Notes: a model not told the origin generated them from the letters alone. DNA of 64,000 bases from Pontederia crassipes (GCA_030549335.1 CM060190.1:64556118-64620117), one strand, 5' to 3'; counted from the stretch's first letter, positions 34,724 to 48,038 are shown. Translations and numbers: made by a program.

Positions 34724-36720
34724 GAAAGTCTTCATAACAATTGGCATATGAAAATATGTCGGGATAAGCATGTACATCATCAAATTTCCAACGAGCATGC
34801 CACAACTAGTGGGGTGGGCTGGACTGGACGTCACTTTGATACATCAAAAGGAAGGCTTCTAAGCTTGTTGCAAGACAGCAAGAGTACTAGGTCTGTTTTG
34901 TGAGGAAATGCTGGATCACTCGGTTGCCCATTTGCTTCATTTGTCCCTTATTTCCTCATGGTACGTTCTGAAGGAGCTCATAGTTCCTTCTGTTGGGTTG
35001 CTTTGTTTTATACAGTTTTTTTTTCTTTCTACCGAGGTGCAATGACATATTCCACTAGTAGGGAACTGCAATTGTAAAGGAACTGTATGAACTGGTATTC
35101 ATTGCAGGTCCTAAACTCCAACGGGTGTAACTCGTTTGTAAGTGAGAGAAAGGGTGAGAGATGATTTTGATTTTTGATTTTTCTGGTTACTCTTCATGGG
35201 CTATTATATGTTCCAACACACATGAGGAGCACTTTGTGAGAAATATATAAGCACACGATGTGATATTGCAGAGTCGTAACGCAGTAATTTGTTTTGAGAG
35301 TATTATTTCCACTTTTCTGCTAATTATGAGAATATGGGTCCTTAGCAAATATTATGTTGTAATTTAGGTCTTGTATTGAGCTTAGATGGCATACATTGTT
35401 TTTTTTTTAAATGGGAGAAATGTTAGCACCTTGCTAAACGTTTTATTCTCTTCCGACGGCCGAACGGCATTGGAATATATACTATATAAGAATTTAGAAA
35501 GATAATCCGCAGAATATATGTATATATATACATACATATATATATTTATATTCCCTTTTTTTATGTTTGGTTGATAAATAGATAACTTGTATTGTTTGGA
35601 TAAAATTAGAATATAAAATAATGTGATTGTTTTTTTTAAATAATGATAAATTTTAACTTATTGCAGATGAGAGTATAAAAAAACTCATTAAAAAAAAATC
35701 AAGAATAAAAATGTATTGAGAAAAATTTGATAGAAGTAAATTGTCATATCAGTTGCTTAGGTAGCAATATATTTAAGACCGTTGTTAAGTTAATTAATTC
35801 CATAATTAAGTGTTTCCAATTATGAAGCATCTTGGCTATTTTACAGTATCAAACATTTGAAGTTACTTGGGGTGAAATTGTAGATTAGGTTTCCTTTCAA
35901 ATGACATGAAATTAATCAAAAGACTGGTACAAATAGTCGAGAAAAATACAGCTATATTCTTCCCATTATCAATTTTTTTTCCTTTTTTACATTATCATGT
36001 GCAGCCCTTAAATTGCTCCACGTATTAAATAAATCTCTTAGAATGATGGCTGCCCATGAATATTGACGATGCTCATGTTTGTCACATGGAATATATAAAA
36101 ATTAATGAACAGAAGTAGAAGTTGAAGAGTACACAAAATGTTAACATTGCAGAGGCCGTCAAAGCAAGTATTTGACGTGACTTGTTATTCTGCCTGACAA
36201 ACGATCACTTTAATATGATCAAATCCTCCACGCCATGGCGTCGATGACTCCTACCGAATCTTTCCAAGTTTGCGTTGTCGAGGACTCATTGGTCGAATCA
36301 AGAGCACACGACTAATCTAAATATCCCGATAAAAACGAAATGAATAAAATTTAATTGAATCAAGGATTTAGCTTCACAAAAAAAAAAGACTGCAAGATGA
36401 TGGTTAAGATAAATTATCTTCATATAAATATTATGGAACTAATCTTTTTTTTTAATGCGTCCAATGTTGTAGAACCAATTCCTTCGAAATCAAGAGTATC
36501 TCCTAATAATATATTTATCATTGTGGCTTAAAAGATAAACATTATTAGCTTCGGGGACAATTTACCTTGCAAACGTCTACTAATTAAATTCCATATTTAA
36601 TTCAAATCGATTATAAGTAACTAATAATTTTTCGCGGACTATTTTAAGAAGAAATAAATAGGAAGGAAAGTGAAACCGATCCATCAACCACAAGGAAGCC
36701 CAAAACCGATACCTTTTTCC
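34724..36720. other. Aux/IAA 3' region and intergenic DNA
   Basis: The proximal part probably includes the Aux/IAA 3' UTR. From about 35400 the sequence is AT-rich, with a TATATA/CATACA tract at about 35515-35560. No supported gene. Confidence 0.4.
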
Positions 36721-36729
36721 ACCGCTTTG

Positions 36730-38463
36730 TTTTTTTTTCTTTGTTCGTTCGGACTCGAAAGAAAGATCACAGAGTGAAATAAAGGAAAAAAAAGGTGGAA
36801 CGTTTGGGAAAGATAGATGCTGGAAAAGGGAGGAGGAAGATTGGGATTCGGATTGCGGAATTCATCAAAAGGCCATCGATCCCAAGAACTTTCTGTAATA
36901 TCTGTACCTTTGTTTATGTTCTTTTGCTAATTCAAATTATATAATTTGGATATTTGTTCACATTAAAAACGTTGTTTCCGAGGATTTCCGACCAATTGAG
37001 TCCTCATTGGTCTTTAGTCTTTGGATTGTTCACGGTCCTAGACTTTTCTTCAGATCTGATCAAGAATAAGTTCTTTTTTTTTGTTTTTGGATTGCTAAAG
37101 TCTCTTGGATTGGGGGAATCTGAGAAGTTTAGCGTTGGGGGGAGGTGAGCATGAAGACTTGCTTGAGACAACTTTGATAGGGGGGAAGGCAATTAGATTA
37201 GGGGATGTCTTTGGATCTGTTCGACTTGTGAAGAATTAGGGTAACTAAGATGATGCCGAATTCCCTTGTGCTGTTGCAACTCGAGCAAACAACTGTAGTT
37301 TAGGGACTCACCAGATTTTTTGTTAGATGGATTCATCCGAACTCCCTTCCATCGAGGAATTAGTGTTCTGTCAAAAGTTCATGCATTTCCTGTCAAATCT
37401 CGAGATGTGTTTTTGATCGCCAACAAAAATAGTAAGCCTGTAGAGTGTAGACTTTTACATGGGAGGGTATCAACCCTTTGGTCCGTATTGCACATCTATT
37501 TTGTTATATATTTCTAACATTCATTTTTACGATCTCAAAGTTCATTCTTTATAGTTTTTTCATGTCTAAATTCGTGAAGGTCCCTGAATATGTTAATAAT
37601 GACCAGCAACATCGTTCCACAATTTAGTGCAGGCTTAGGACTTGCTGATGAATTGTGGAGCTTTATGTTATCTGTTAATGGTTGACTCTTGAGTCCAAGG
37701 CCATTATTTCTCGGAGCTTTTTAAGAATCTGGACCTGTTGTCGCATGTGTTCAAAGTTTTTTGTCTGTGTTTGTGGATAGTGCCCGCTCGTAAATTCTAT
37801 CGCTAAACAAAAATCAATTATCTCAACATCCTTGGAACAAGAAATTTAATATTGCAGAAAATCAGGTCTTGCGAGTTCCAGAGTTAAGCATCAACGTCCT
37901 TTCCTGGTGAGTGATAATTATGTTCCACAAATTTATGAATAATTTACTGTTGTGCTCACTAATTGTTAGTTGGCATAATTTTTTCCAGTGATAGAAAAGA
38001 CAAACAATTATTGCAATCTTTTTAAAGGAACATATAAGAGTAGATTATGCAACCATTTATTTCCCTCCTCAAACCTTCTGTTCATTCTGTTTGTTTCTTT
38101 TCCTTTTACATCTTACTTACTGCTTACTAATATCAAACCAAAATGAAGCATAAACCTTAACTGTTTGATATGGTTAAATTTCTCTTTGTTGTGATGTACT
38201 ATAGATTCAAGAGTATTTTCTAACTAGATGTTTCTCCAAAGTTCTCTCGCTTCTTTAGGTTTTTATATAACAACAAGCTGCCTAAAAACGAAAGTTTTAG
38301 ATTAGTTAAGAATACTAATCTCAAGGCTTTAAACTGACATCACATGAGAATGTGGTCCATGTGGTTAACCAACCTGATTGATCATAATTCACGTTTGTGG
38401 GGGAGGGGGCAATATGCACTAACCTATGTACATGTGAGTAACATTTGGCTGAACTTGCTACAG
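36730..38463 (+). other. 5' leader and leader introns of the DUF1644 gene
   Basis: No coding frame here joins the downstream gene. A likely leader exon ends at a GTGAGC donor near 37145, after GTTTAGCGTTGGGG. A second leader exon is 37858-37906, between an ATTGCAG acceptor and a GTGAGT donor. The acceptor TACAG at 38463 then opens the coding exon. An intron-containing 5' UTR is inferred from splice signals alone. Confidence 0.4.
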
Positions 38464-38473
38464 TCTTTTTGTG

Positions 38474-39571
38474 ATGTCAGAAATGATAGGAAGCATCTCT
38501 TTGATTAAAGATATTCCTTCTTCGCACAAGGAATGGGATGAGACGTCATGCCCAATTTGCATGGATCATCCACATAATGCTGTCCTCCTCATTTGCAGTT
38601 CTTATGAGAAGGGCTGTAGATCATACATTTGTGATACAAGCTATAGGCACTCCAACTGCCTGGACCGATTCAGAAAACCTAAACTGAATAGTTGTCAGAG
38701 TTCTGACCTACCCAGTTCTTTATTATACACTAATTCCAGCATTAGTAACACTGGGCAAGGAGCTTCTTATTCTCATCTTTCTGAAAGTCCACAGCGGAGA
38801 ACAAATTTGATCGGAACAAATGAAGACAATTTGGAAGAAAATGTTGCTACTGCTTCAAGGTCCATTGAGTTATCACAAGAAAATAACAGTATCCAAGAAC
38901 CTGACGTTCCCATTCAAATTGGGGGAGAAGAAAGACATGCTCTAGTTGAATCTGGTGGTGGTGATTCATCAAAAACGAATGATCTCAAGTGCCCACTTTG
39001 CCGTGGAAATGTAAAAGGTTGGATGATTGTCAAAGAAGCTAGACAATATTTTAACCAGAAGCTTAGAACCTGCTCAAGGGAATCATGTTCTTTTTCTGGT
39101 AACTATAAGGACTTGCGCAGACATGCCAGAAGAAGCCATCCATCATCAAGACCTTCTGAAATAGACCCCTCTCGTCAACGTGCGTGGCGCCGTTTGGAGC
39201 GCCAACGAGAGTATGATGACATTCTCAGTGCTATCAGGTCAACAATGCCAGGGGCAATTGTTTTAGGGGACTACGTCATAGACAATGCTGAAGGTCAATC
39301 TCGTCACCGGGAAAGCAACGAGTCAGGTAATGGACCATTGTGGCCCACCTTTTTTCTTTTCCATATGATCAGCAATCCACTGAGCTCTCTTGGTGAAACA
39401 AGAGGTTCATCTAGAACTTGGCGAACACATCAACGTCCTGTTCACCGCACCCTTTTCCATGAGAACTTATTGGGGACTCTAGATGAAGATGGTGCTAGCG
39501 AGGAAGACATTTCAGTGCCAAGGAGGCGTCGAAGGTTCATGAGATCCAGACCCAGAGAGGAACATCATTGA
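38474..39571 (+). CDS. DUF1644 zinc-finger protein
   Basis: A single uninterrupted coding exon, 365 residues from the ATG at 38474 (the codon before it is GTG and not used). The plant-specific DUF1644 family includes rice stress-induced members linked to ABA and salt responses; the molecular activity is unknown. The N-terminal cluster has CPICMDHPHNAVLLICSSYE with C26, C29, H32/H34, C41, C48, C53, H59 and C62, RING-like in spacing. A second cluster has CPLCRGNVKGW (C173, C176), then CSRESC (C200, C205) with H217 and H222, a C2H2-like finger. SRQRAWRRLERQREYDDILS and TMPGAIVLGDYVID follow and are family signatures. The middle (about 70-165) is Ser- and Asn-rich and poorly conserved. The tail is Arg-rich, ending RRRRRFMRSRPREEHH. 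Confidence 0.92.
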   Translation: MSEMIGSISLIKDIPSSHKEWDETSCPICMDHPHNAVLLICSSYEKGCRSYICDTSYRHSNCLDRFRKPKLNSCQSSDLPSSLLYTNSSISNTGQGASYSHLSESPQRRTNLIGTNEDNLEENVATASRSIELSQENNSIQEPDVPIQIGGEERHALVESGGGDSSKTNDLKCPLCRGNVKGWMIVKEARQYFNQKLRTCSRESCSFSGNYKDLRRHARRSHPSSRPSEIDPSRQRAWRRLERQREYDDILSAIRSTMPGAIVLGDYVIDNAEGQSRHRESNESGNGPLWPTFFLFHMISNPLSSLGETRGSSRTWRTHQRPVHRTLFHENLLGTLDEDGASEEDISVPRRRRRFMRSRPREEHH

Positions 39572-40299
39572 GAGATATTTATTGGTAGTTTCATGACTCG
39601 ATTTATCTCAAAGCCAATTCCCCTGACAAGAATCTCCAATCCTTGTGTATCTTAACTCGCTGGGACTCTTCATCTGAAAGAACTTCATTGCTCTTTCAAA
39701 GCTTTATTGATAGTTCGAGTTACTGTTGCCGTAACATCATGGGAAATCGAGCTCAAAAGGAATCATTCTCAAGATCTAATATGGATAATAAGGGATGGTT
39801 ATTCTTTGGGGAATGGCATTTGTTGTAATATGCAAATTATACATCATTTAGCTAAACAGGCATGTGTTTCAGTTTGTTATTCATGTCATTCAAAGTTTCT
39901 GCACAGCTGTAATAGGAACCATTTGTGTAGCAAGTGCACAGTATCTGGACTAATTCAATGCATTCTACTTCCTTTACACATTGCATTTTGTAGAAGACTT
40001 TTTTTTTGGGATAATGATGATTGCAATTAGAAAGCAAACACATTTGGCAATTGGCATGGGATTCATCTTCCTCTCTCTTATTCTCAGTTTGCCGCTTATA
40101 TCTTTTAGCCACGCTAGAGTTTAGTAGCAATGAGTTTCGTGAATATGTGAGCTTGAAAATATTAGCTATTGTGTGGCACTGAGAAATATGAACATACATT
40201 ATTCTGCCAACATTTTGTCTTCATAACTGGAAGCGAAAATAAGATCTAAATGCACCATCTTGGGTAGGTTCATATGATGAGTCCAGAATCCAGATTCAC
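39572..40299 (+). other. 3' region of the DUF1644 gene
   Basis: Non-coding sequence following the stop, probably 3' UTR in its first few hundred bases. No other feature until the SINE at 40316. Confidence 0.4.
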
Positions 40300-40315
40300 A
40301 CAAGGGCACAACGAT

Positions 40316-40532
40316 AACAACAACAACAACAACAACAACAACAAAGCCTTATCCCACTAGGTGGGGTCGGCTACATGGATCATACGACGCCATTCCGCTC
40401 TATTAGTAACACAATATATTCGTTGATCTATGTTCATAAGATTCGATATGATTTTATGTTGGTTGTCGGGGCCTAACACAACCCTCCTCCTTTATCCGGA
40501 CTTGGGACCGGCTATAAAATATAGGCGGAGTT
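40316..40532 (-). mobile_element. Au-like SINE, copy 5
   Basis: A 217-bp minus-orientation SINE with a long (CAA)n tail. It is flanked by ACAAGGGCACAACGAT at 40300-40315 and 40533-40548. It is the longest copy because it keeps the internal stretch CTATTAGTAACACAATATA. Confidence 0.95.
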
Positions 40533-40559
40533 ACAAGGGCACAACGATGATATTTAAAA

Positions 40560-41100
40560 AATACATTCTTCTTCAGAAGGATGACTTTTCCGACAAGGGA
40601 GGGCAACAATGATGGTACAAATGGTGCGTGAAACTTCAAAATTGAAACTATAGTTCATTGTGCCTCTGGACTCGTTTACATATTATAAACTAGATAACTT
40701 ACTCGCTTTTCCCACAATTTAAATATATCTTAAAATATAATTTTATACTGATATTATGATTTGTAAAATATAAATAATATTTTTGTAACATACAACATAT
40801 CTGCAAACATCCTACAATTTTGAAGGAAGGCAATATATTAGTTGAGTTTATATTTTATAATATCCAAAATGGCTATAATGAATATTAAATTTTTCTTAAT
40901 ATTAAAAATAAGTATTCTGTGCAGTTGTTTAAGAAAAGTATATTAAAAATTTGTTATCAATTGATAAAGACAATTAATAAATAATTTGCCTAAAGTAATA
41001 TCGTGTGTTCATATTTCAAAATATCACTTAGATTTGTGCCTGTCTTAGAAATGAGACCCTAGAAGGCTAGAAGCTTGTACAAAGTTAAACACGGATGAAA
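40560..41100. other. AT-rich intergenic DNA
   Basis: No open frame of note and no bounded repeat. Nothing assignable. Confidence 0.4.
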
Positions 41101-41106
41101 AGAAGC

Positions 41107-41959
41107 AATGTTATTAAAAATCGCATTTGACAGGTCGGTTATATCGGTTCAATCAGTGCGGTCCGATTCCAAGTAAACAAAGAATTGACTGTTTGTTCGG
41201 GTAAGTCCGATTGAACCGGTATGAACAAGAAGAAACTCTGTTCAATTTGAAAAAGGTGAAAAAATAAATAGGAAACAAAAAGAGGAAAAAAAAAACGGAT
41301 CGAACCAGAAAAACAGACAGGTGGAGAATTAATGAAGATAGAGAGAGGAAAATATGTAATAAGGAAAATAAAATAAATGATGAACGGAAGGGATGGGAAA
41401 ATGAAAATAAAATAATAATGAGAAGATTAATGAAGATAGTGATTTATGATAATAATAAACTAATATATCATTAATAGCATTAAATGATAAAACACAGAGA
41501 ATTAATGGAGACAAAAGAAGAAATAAAAAATGGAAAAGTAAAATTAATGAAGAGAGAAAGAAAGAAATGAAAAAAAAGAAAGTTAAATAAAAATAAAACA
41601 TAAGAGTGATTTATGAAAAAAAAATATATTATTAGTAACATTTAACGATAAATAAAAATTTAATAATAATCAATCAATATTTAAATATTAAAAAATTGGA
41701 AGTAATTTTACTATCAATATTTTAATATATATATATATGTATATATATATATATGTGTTAGTATTTTAATTTTAGTAGGTTACTAACTATTTTATACAAA
41801 TATAATATTTGTTATGTATAAACCCTTAATATTATTATGAATAATATTATTTTAATAAAATTTGATTCAATCTGATCGAACTCGATCGAATCGGTTTAAT
41901 CACAACTCGATTGGTCATCCAATTTGATCATCGGTCCGATAAAGAAAACTTGGGAAAAA
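41107..41959. repeat. old TIR-like AT-rich repeat (MITE-like)
   Basis: Both ends carry related CGGT-rich segments in opposite sense (GGTCGGTTATATCGGTTCAA on the left, TTTGATCATCGGTCCGAT on the right) around a very AT-rich core with TATATA tracts. Terminal repeats are poorly matched and no target duplication is evident. It may be a decayed MITE, and the boundaries are approximate. Confidence 0.3.
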
Positions 41960-42983
41960 AAATAGTAATATTTGTCTTTCATCCATGTGTTAAAAGAGAA
42001 ACTAATACAATGGAGTAATCCCTCCACGTACCATATCTGATGCCTTGGGGGAATGAAAAATTGCGATTTGGAGAAAAATGATATAAATCAGAGAAGACCC
42101 TGTGAATCAATTTCTTGAAGGCCCGCAAAGTTTACCATATCAAAATCGATTTTTAACGCAGCAAGAAGAAATTCGCATAGAAGTAATCTCTTCTTCTCGG
42201 GTGGTAGAGTGGGCGTTGAGCTGGAGATGGCATTGGAGGCGAGGGCCGAGGGGTGACGTGGGACTGGATCTGCTGTTGGTGATCCCGACGGCGACTCATA
42301 TGAATAAAGGGTGATTGCGAGTGGATCTGTCGATGACGTCTCGCGAAACTCTCTTTAAAAAAACTAAAGATAAATGCTTCTTAAACTTTTGTTGTTTGGA
42401 GAAGAAAAAATAAGTGCTCTATACTAATTCATATTCCAGAAAAAAGAGATAAATACAAAATTTTATGAAATAACTACAAATAGAACAAATTTGAAACCTC
42501 CATGACTTCATATAAAGGACTTAATGGTTGGGGGACATCTTGTCCCTTAACTTCATTATGTTGTATCTCCGGTTAATATGCTCAACTTGTCTCAACCTCC
42601 GCGATGGACGAGCCCTTCCACTGGCCGTTCAACGATGACTCTCAATCCATCAAATCACTGTCCAATGGCATCCCGCTACCACAACAGGCCCACCTACTCC
42701 ATGGCTTACAACACTACAAAGCCCCTCCATGATCTTTTGCACGAGCTCCAGTAACTTGGACTTGTTGAGGATTGATGCATAGCTCGTGATGGGCCAAGGG
42801 GATGCATCGTCCGGGTGCCGTGATAGGGAGGGAGAGAAGCGTTGCAGGGAGTGGGGTTAACTGTATCAATGGATGGAGGCAGCGTTGGGCTTGGCAGTAA
42901 CAACAACCAAGGGCGCATGGAAGTTACCATTGTTATAGAAGGACCCCTCGACAAGGAAGTGGTAGTGACTGGGTGGTGATATT
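41960..42983. other. intergenic DNA with possible gene debris
   Basis: The stretch from 42603 reads MDEPFHWPFNDDSQSIKSL and continues to a stop near 42730. I do not recognise it. It may be a degraded coding scrap of the locus into which the copia element at 42984 inserted. Confidence 0.25.
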
Positions 42984-43459
42984 TGTTAGAGTTGGTGAAT
43001 ACTTTAGGACCATTTGTTTCTCACATCGAGTTCGCCCACGTGAGTTTAGGGGAATTTGAGTATTACCCAATTAGCAGTGCTGCTGGCGTACGAACGAAAG
43101 AGGGGATTCGGAGGGCCCCGCCCCCGACGGCGGTCCCGCTCGCCGGTGAGCGGGCGGGGGTTCGGGGGCAGCGCTCCCGAAACTTAGACAGGTTTTGAAC
43201 TTTTGTTTAGCCGATCCGTGTGGTTCGGATTAGGTTTTTTCTCTGTTTGTTTGGTTTTAAACCCGATTTGGAGAGACTATTAATAGCCTAATTTCTGATG
43301 TAATCTGTGTGACGACGATAAACCTAAACGATATAGTGGAACCTCTTTATAGGACGTAGCTCTCATCTCAAGGGTGAACCTGGGTAAGTTCGTGTGTCTC
43401 ATCTATTTTTCTGCAATCTCTCTGCGATCTTCTCTCATTGTTCTCGAATTTTTCCATCA
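42984..43459 (+). repeat. 5' LTR of the older copia element
   Basis: A 476-bp terminal repeat, TG...CA bounded. It contains a GC-rich block at about 43100-43180 that differs most from the partner LTR. Confidence 0.93.
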
Positions 43460-46400
43460 ATTGGTATCAGAGCATAGGTTGTTCGAGGAATTAGGGTTTA
43501 TTCGAGATGTCAGGAGGATCGCGAATCGAGATAGAAAAATTTGATGGAACACGATTTGATCTCTGAAAGATGAAGATGGGGGATCTCCTCTGTGATCGAG
43601 ATCTTTGGACGGCAATCGAGAAGGAGAGGCCAGGCAAAGAAGCGTCGACGGCTGCAGATGCGGCGAAGGCTTCAGATACGGCTTCCTCTAGTCAGGCAGA
43701 TCCAAAGGCGATCAAAGAGTGAGATCAGATTGATAGAAAGGCGAATGGTTTGATTCGGCTTTGTCTCGCGGATTCAATTTTTACGAATGTGATGAGCGAA
43801 CCTACAGCTAGATATCTGTGGAGGAAGTTGGAATCCCTATATCAAAGTAAGTCATTGGTTAACCAGTTATTTCTGAGGAAGAAATTATAAATCTTCGGAT
43901 GCAGGAGGGTGACTCATTTTCTACTCATCTTTATAACTTTAACACGATGATCAGTCAACTTGTATCAATCGGTGTTAAGTTTCAAGATGATGATAAGGCA
44001 ATAGCATTGTTCTGTTCTCTGCCGGATTCATGGGACAATCTGATTGTCGTGATTGGTGACGGGGATAAAGAACTTTTGTATGAAAGTGTATGTGCTGTCT
44101 TGTTATCAGAGGAAATACGGAGAAAGGGATCGGCAAGTTCTCGTAAAGAGACTCTAGCGATCAGAGGAAGACAACAAAAAAGGAATCAAAATCAGAAAGG
44201 GAGATCCAAATCTCGTGGGCGTTCGAAGAGTAAAGATAAGAATGTGCAATGCTAAAGATGTCAAGAGTGGAGCCATTTGAAGTGAGATTGCAAAAACAAG
44301 CTGGTTCACAAGAAAGAAGCTGAGTCAACCTCGGACAAAAAGAATGCTGAGGCAGGAGATATGTGTGTGGCTTCTGCATGTATGGTACAATCAGATAAGG
44401 ATGTCTGGCTCATCGATACTGGTGTTTCATACCACATGATACCTCATAGATACTAGTTTTGTGAATACGGGGAGTATAATGGTGGGGATGTCATGCTCGG
44501 AGATGACACTGTAGTTCAGATTATTGGACGTGGCAAGGTGAAGCTGATGATGAATGATGGCATGATGAAGACTCTACCAAATGTGATGCATATATCACTT
44601 ATGAGCAGAAGTTTATTATCTGTTGGTACAATGATAGATTCGGGTGTTATATTCAGTTGCGACAAGGATTCGTGCAAGATGGTCAGAGGGTCTATTGTGA
44701 TTACGCGAGGGGTTCGCTATGGCACATTGTACAAGTTGCTCGGAGAGACTATATCTGTGGGCTGCGGATTTATTTCTGAAGAGGTCAAAGAAGATGAAGA
44801 CAGCACATCTATGCTGTGGCATCAGAGATTAGGCCATATCAGTGAGAAATGACTTTCTACCATAGCATCAAGTCAGATGGTAGAAGGAGTTCTGAATTGT
44901 TCCGTGGACTTCGAGTTCTGTGAACATTGCATCCATGGAAAACAGAACCGAGTCAGTTTTCAACACACAGGTTCAAAATTCTCGAACTGATCCATAGTGA
45001 TGTCTTTGGACCAACTCCGACTCCATCTATTGGAGGGTCTGGGTACTATGTTTCTTTTATAGATGATTTTTCGAGATACAGTTGGATTTATTTTATCAAG
45101 AATAAATCAGATATATTCAATAAGTTTCGAGAATTTAAAGTTTTGGTGGAAAACCAATTGAACTGCAAGATCAAGATCCTTCGTACAGATAATGGAGGTG
45201 AATTTTGTTCAGATAAGTTTGAGCAGTTCTGCGTGGACAATGGTATTGCAAGGCAAAAGACAACTTCATATACACTTGAGCAGAATGGAGTAGCTGAAAG
45301 GTTAAATCGATCACTAATAGAGAAGGCCAAATGTATGCTGAGTTGGGCTGAATTGGGGCAAGAATTCTGGGCAGAAGTTGTAGCCACAGCAAACTACCTG
45401 AAGAACCGCTCACCGACCTCATTAGTGAAGGATCAGACGCCTTATGAGGCAATGTTTGGGAAGAAGCCAAATTTATCTCATGTTCGGGTGTTCGGATGTG
45501 ACGTATATGTTCATATATCCAAGGAAAAGCAGGGTAAGCTTGACAGTAAATCTGAGAATATATTTGTCGGATACAAGGAAGGGGTCAAGAGCTACAAACT
45601 GTGGAATCCAAAGTCAAGGACTATTATTTACAGCAGGGATATTATTTTTCGTGAATCACGTTCCCAAGTTGAAGCTCAAAAAAGTGATGAACCTAAGAAA
45701 GTGGTAGTGCTTGAAGAAGATTCTGATTCTGAAACTTTAGAGGTGGATGCACAAGATACTTTAGTTGAGTCTGTTACAGAACCGGATCAAGAGGACTCGG
45801 TTAATGAAGTTGAAGATGCAGATTCAGATGAAGACCCAGATATTGGTACTACCATACCAGTTCTCAAAAGATCGATACGAGAAAGAAGAGCACCTTTGAG
45901 ATACTCTCTTAGTGCTCTGAGTTCGTTTCATGCTTTGAGCATCATCGGAGAAGAACCTAGTTCTGTAAAAGATGCAAGGTCTATGGATGATGCAAATCAG
46001 TGGGAGCTTGCTATGGCAGATGAGATGCAGTCACTGGATAAGAATGAAACATGAAGCTTGTGTAAATTGTCTAAGGATAGAAAGACAATTGATTGCAAAT
46101 GGGTGTTCAAGCGAAAGCTGAAACCAGATGGGTCTGTAGAGAAGTACAAGGCGAGGCTGGTAGCTAAAGGGTACTCTCAGGTTGAGGAAGTCGACTATGA
46201 TGAGATTTTTTCTCCCGTGACGAAAATGACTTCAATCAGATTTGTTTTATCTCTGCTAGCAGCATATAATTTTGAGGTAAAGCAGATGGATGTGAAGACG
46301 GCATTCCATGGAGACTTGGAGGAAGAGATATATATGAAACAACCAGAAGGCTTTGAGGTTCAAGGTAAAGAGAAGCTGATGTGCAAATTGAAGAAGTCTC

Positions 46401-47563
46401 TGTATGGATTGAAGTAGTCGCCAAAGATGTGGTACCAGAAGTTTGATACGTACATGCTCGAACCCAAGTTTGTACGTTCAGATTCAGATCATTGTGTTTA
46501 TGTGAAGAGAGTTGATGATCAATTTGTCATTCTTACACTGTATGTGGATGACATGTTGCTGATTGGAAACAATATGAAGATGGTGAATTCAGTGAAGGGT
46601 TTGTTGGCCAAGAAGTTTGAGATGAAAGACTTGGAGCCAACGAATTTTATTTTGGGTATGCAGATTAGAAAGGATCGTCAGAAGCGAAAGTTGTGGCTAG
46701 GACAGGAGAAGTACATAAAAGAAGTGTTGAAGAAATTTAACATGTCGAACTGCAAGCCAGTGTGTACTCCTATGTCTTTAGGAACCAAACTTTCTGCAGA
46801 GCAATGCCCGAAGACGGATGAAGAAGCCGAAGAGATGGACCGTGTGCCATATGCAAGTGCAGCGGGCAGCTTGATGTACGCCATGGTGTGCACGCGTCCA
46901 GATATAGCCCAAGCAGTGAGAGTCTTGAGTCGATATATGTCTAACCTAAGCAGGGAACATTAGAATGCTATCAAGAGAGTTTTCAGGTACCTTCGTGGAA
47001 CTTCAGATTTTGCTTTGTGCTTTGAAGGTGCGGAAAAAGGAAAGATGCTTGATATTGTAGGCCATGTAGATGCTGATTGGGGTGGAGACATTGATAGTAA
47101 ACGGTCCACTAGCGAATATGTTTTTACATTATTTGGGACTGCACTAAGTTGGATGAGCAAGAGACAAAGCGTGATAGCACTTTCTTCTACAGAAGCTGAA
47201 TATATGACTCTTACTCATGCTGCAAAGGAGGCCATATGGCTACGGCGGTTGTGCTTGGAGCTCGAATTTGAGCAAGGTGCCATAGAGGTGAGATGTGATA
47301 ATCAAGGTGCTATTCAGTTAGCTAAGAATCATGTATTTCACTCACGCACAAAGCATATTGACATCCAATATCATTTTATTCGGGAAAAGGTGGAAAAGAA
47401 AGATGTTCAGCTTGAAAAGGTTGATACAACAGAGAATAGTTCTAATTTTTTGACTAAAGCAGTTACATGTGCAAAGTTCGAATGGTGCTCACTGCTATCG
47501 AATTGAAGAAGAATGTTGCTGGCAAGGCTCTCATTGGTGTGAAGTATCCACCAAGTGGGAGAA

Positions 47564-48038
47564 TGTTAGAGTTGGTGAATACTTCAGGACCCTTTGTTTC
47601 TCACACTGAGTTCGTCCACGTGAGCTTAGGAGAATCTGAGTATTATCCAATTAGCAGTGCTGCTGGCGTACGAACGAAAGGAAGAGTTCGGGAGGCCCCG
47701 CTCGTCGATGAGCGGGCGGGGATTCGGGGGCAGTGCCCTCCCCCCCTCCGCCCCCCGAAATCTAGACGGGTTTTTAGCTTTTGTTTAGCTGGCCCGTGTG
47801 GTTCAAATTAGATTTTTTCTCTGTTTGTTTGAGTTTTAAACTCGGTTTGAAGAGGCTATTAATAGCCTAATTTCTGATGTAATCTGTGTGGCGACGGTAA
47901 ACCTAAACGATATAGTGGAACCTCTTTGTAGGACGTAGCCCTCATCTCAAGGGTGAACCTGGGTAAATTCGTATGTCTTCTCTATTTTTCTGCAATCTCT
48001 CTGCGATCTTCTCTCCTTGTTCTCGAATTTTTCCATCA
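47564..48038 (+). repeat. 3' LTR of the older copia element
   Basis: A 475-bp partner of the LTR at 42984, with the same TGTTAGAG start and CCATCA end. Divergence is spread over its length and concentrated in the GC-rich block. Confidence 0.93.

Larger units (their letters stand above)
42984..48038 (+). mobile_element. Ty1/copia LTR retrotransposon, older, broken
   Basis: A 5.06-kb element with LTRs of about 476 bp (TGTTAGAG...CCATCA). A primer site TGGTATCAGAGC lies at about 43462, just inside the left LTR, and a purine tract AAGTGGGAGAA lies before the right LTR. Parts in copia order: gag, protease region, integrase (about 44930-45500), reverse transcriptase with YVDD (about 46080-46960) and RNase H (about 47000-47480). 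The gag opening MSGGSRIEIEKFDGTRF and overall layout resemble the Tork/Tnt1 group. The flanks share only TATT, so the duplication has decayed. The LTRs differ at roughly a tenth of positions, suggesting several million years. About five or more breaks. Confidence 0.94.

Noticed and set aside
40316-40350. (CAA)n microsatellites near several loci
   Set aside because: They are the (TTG)n tails of the SINEs, not independent repeats.
41329-41601. Phe/Leu-rich 90-codon frame resembling a membrane protein
   Set aside because: Translation of purine-rich low-complexity DNA, with no conserved motif.
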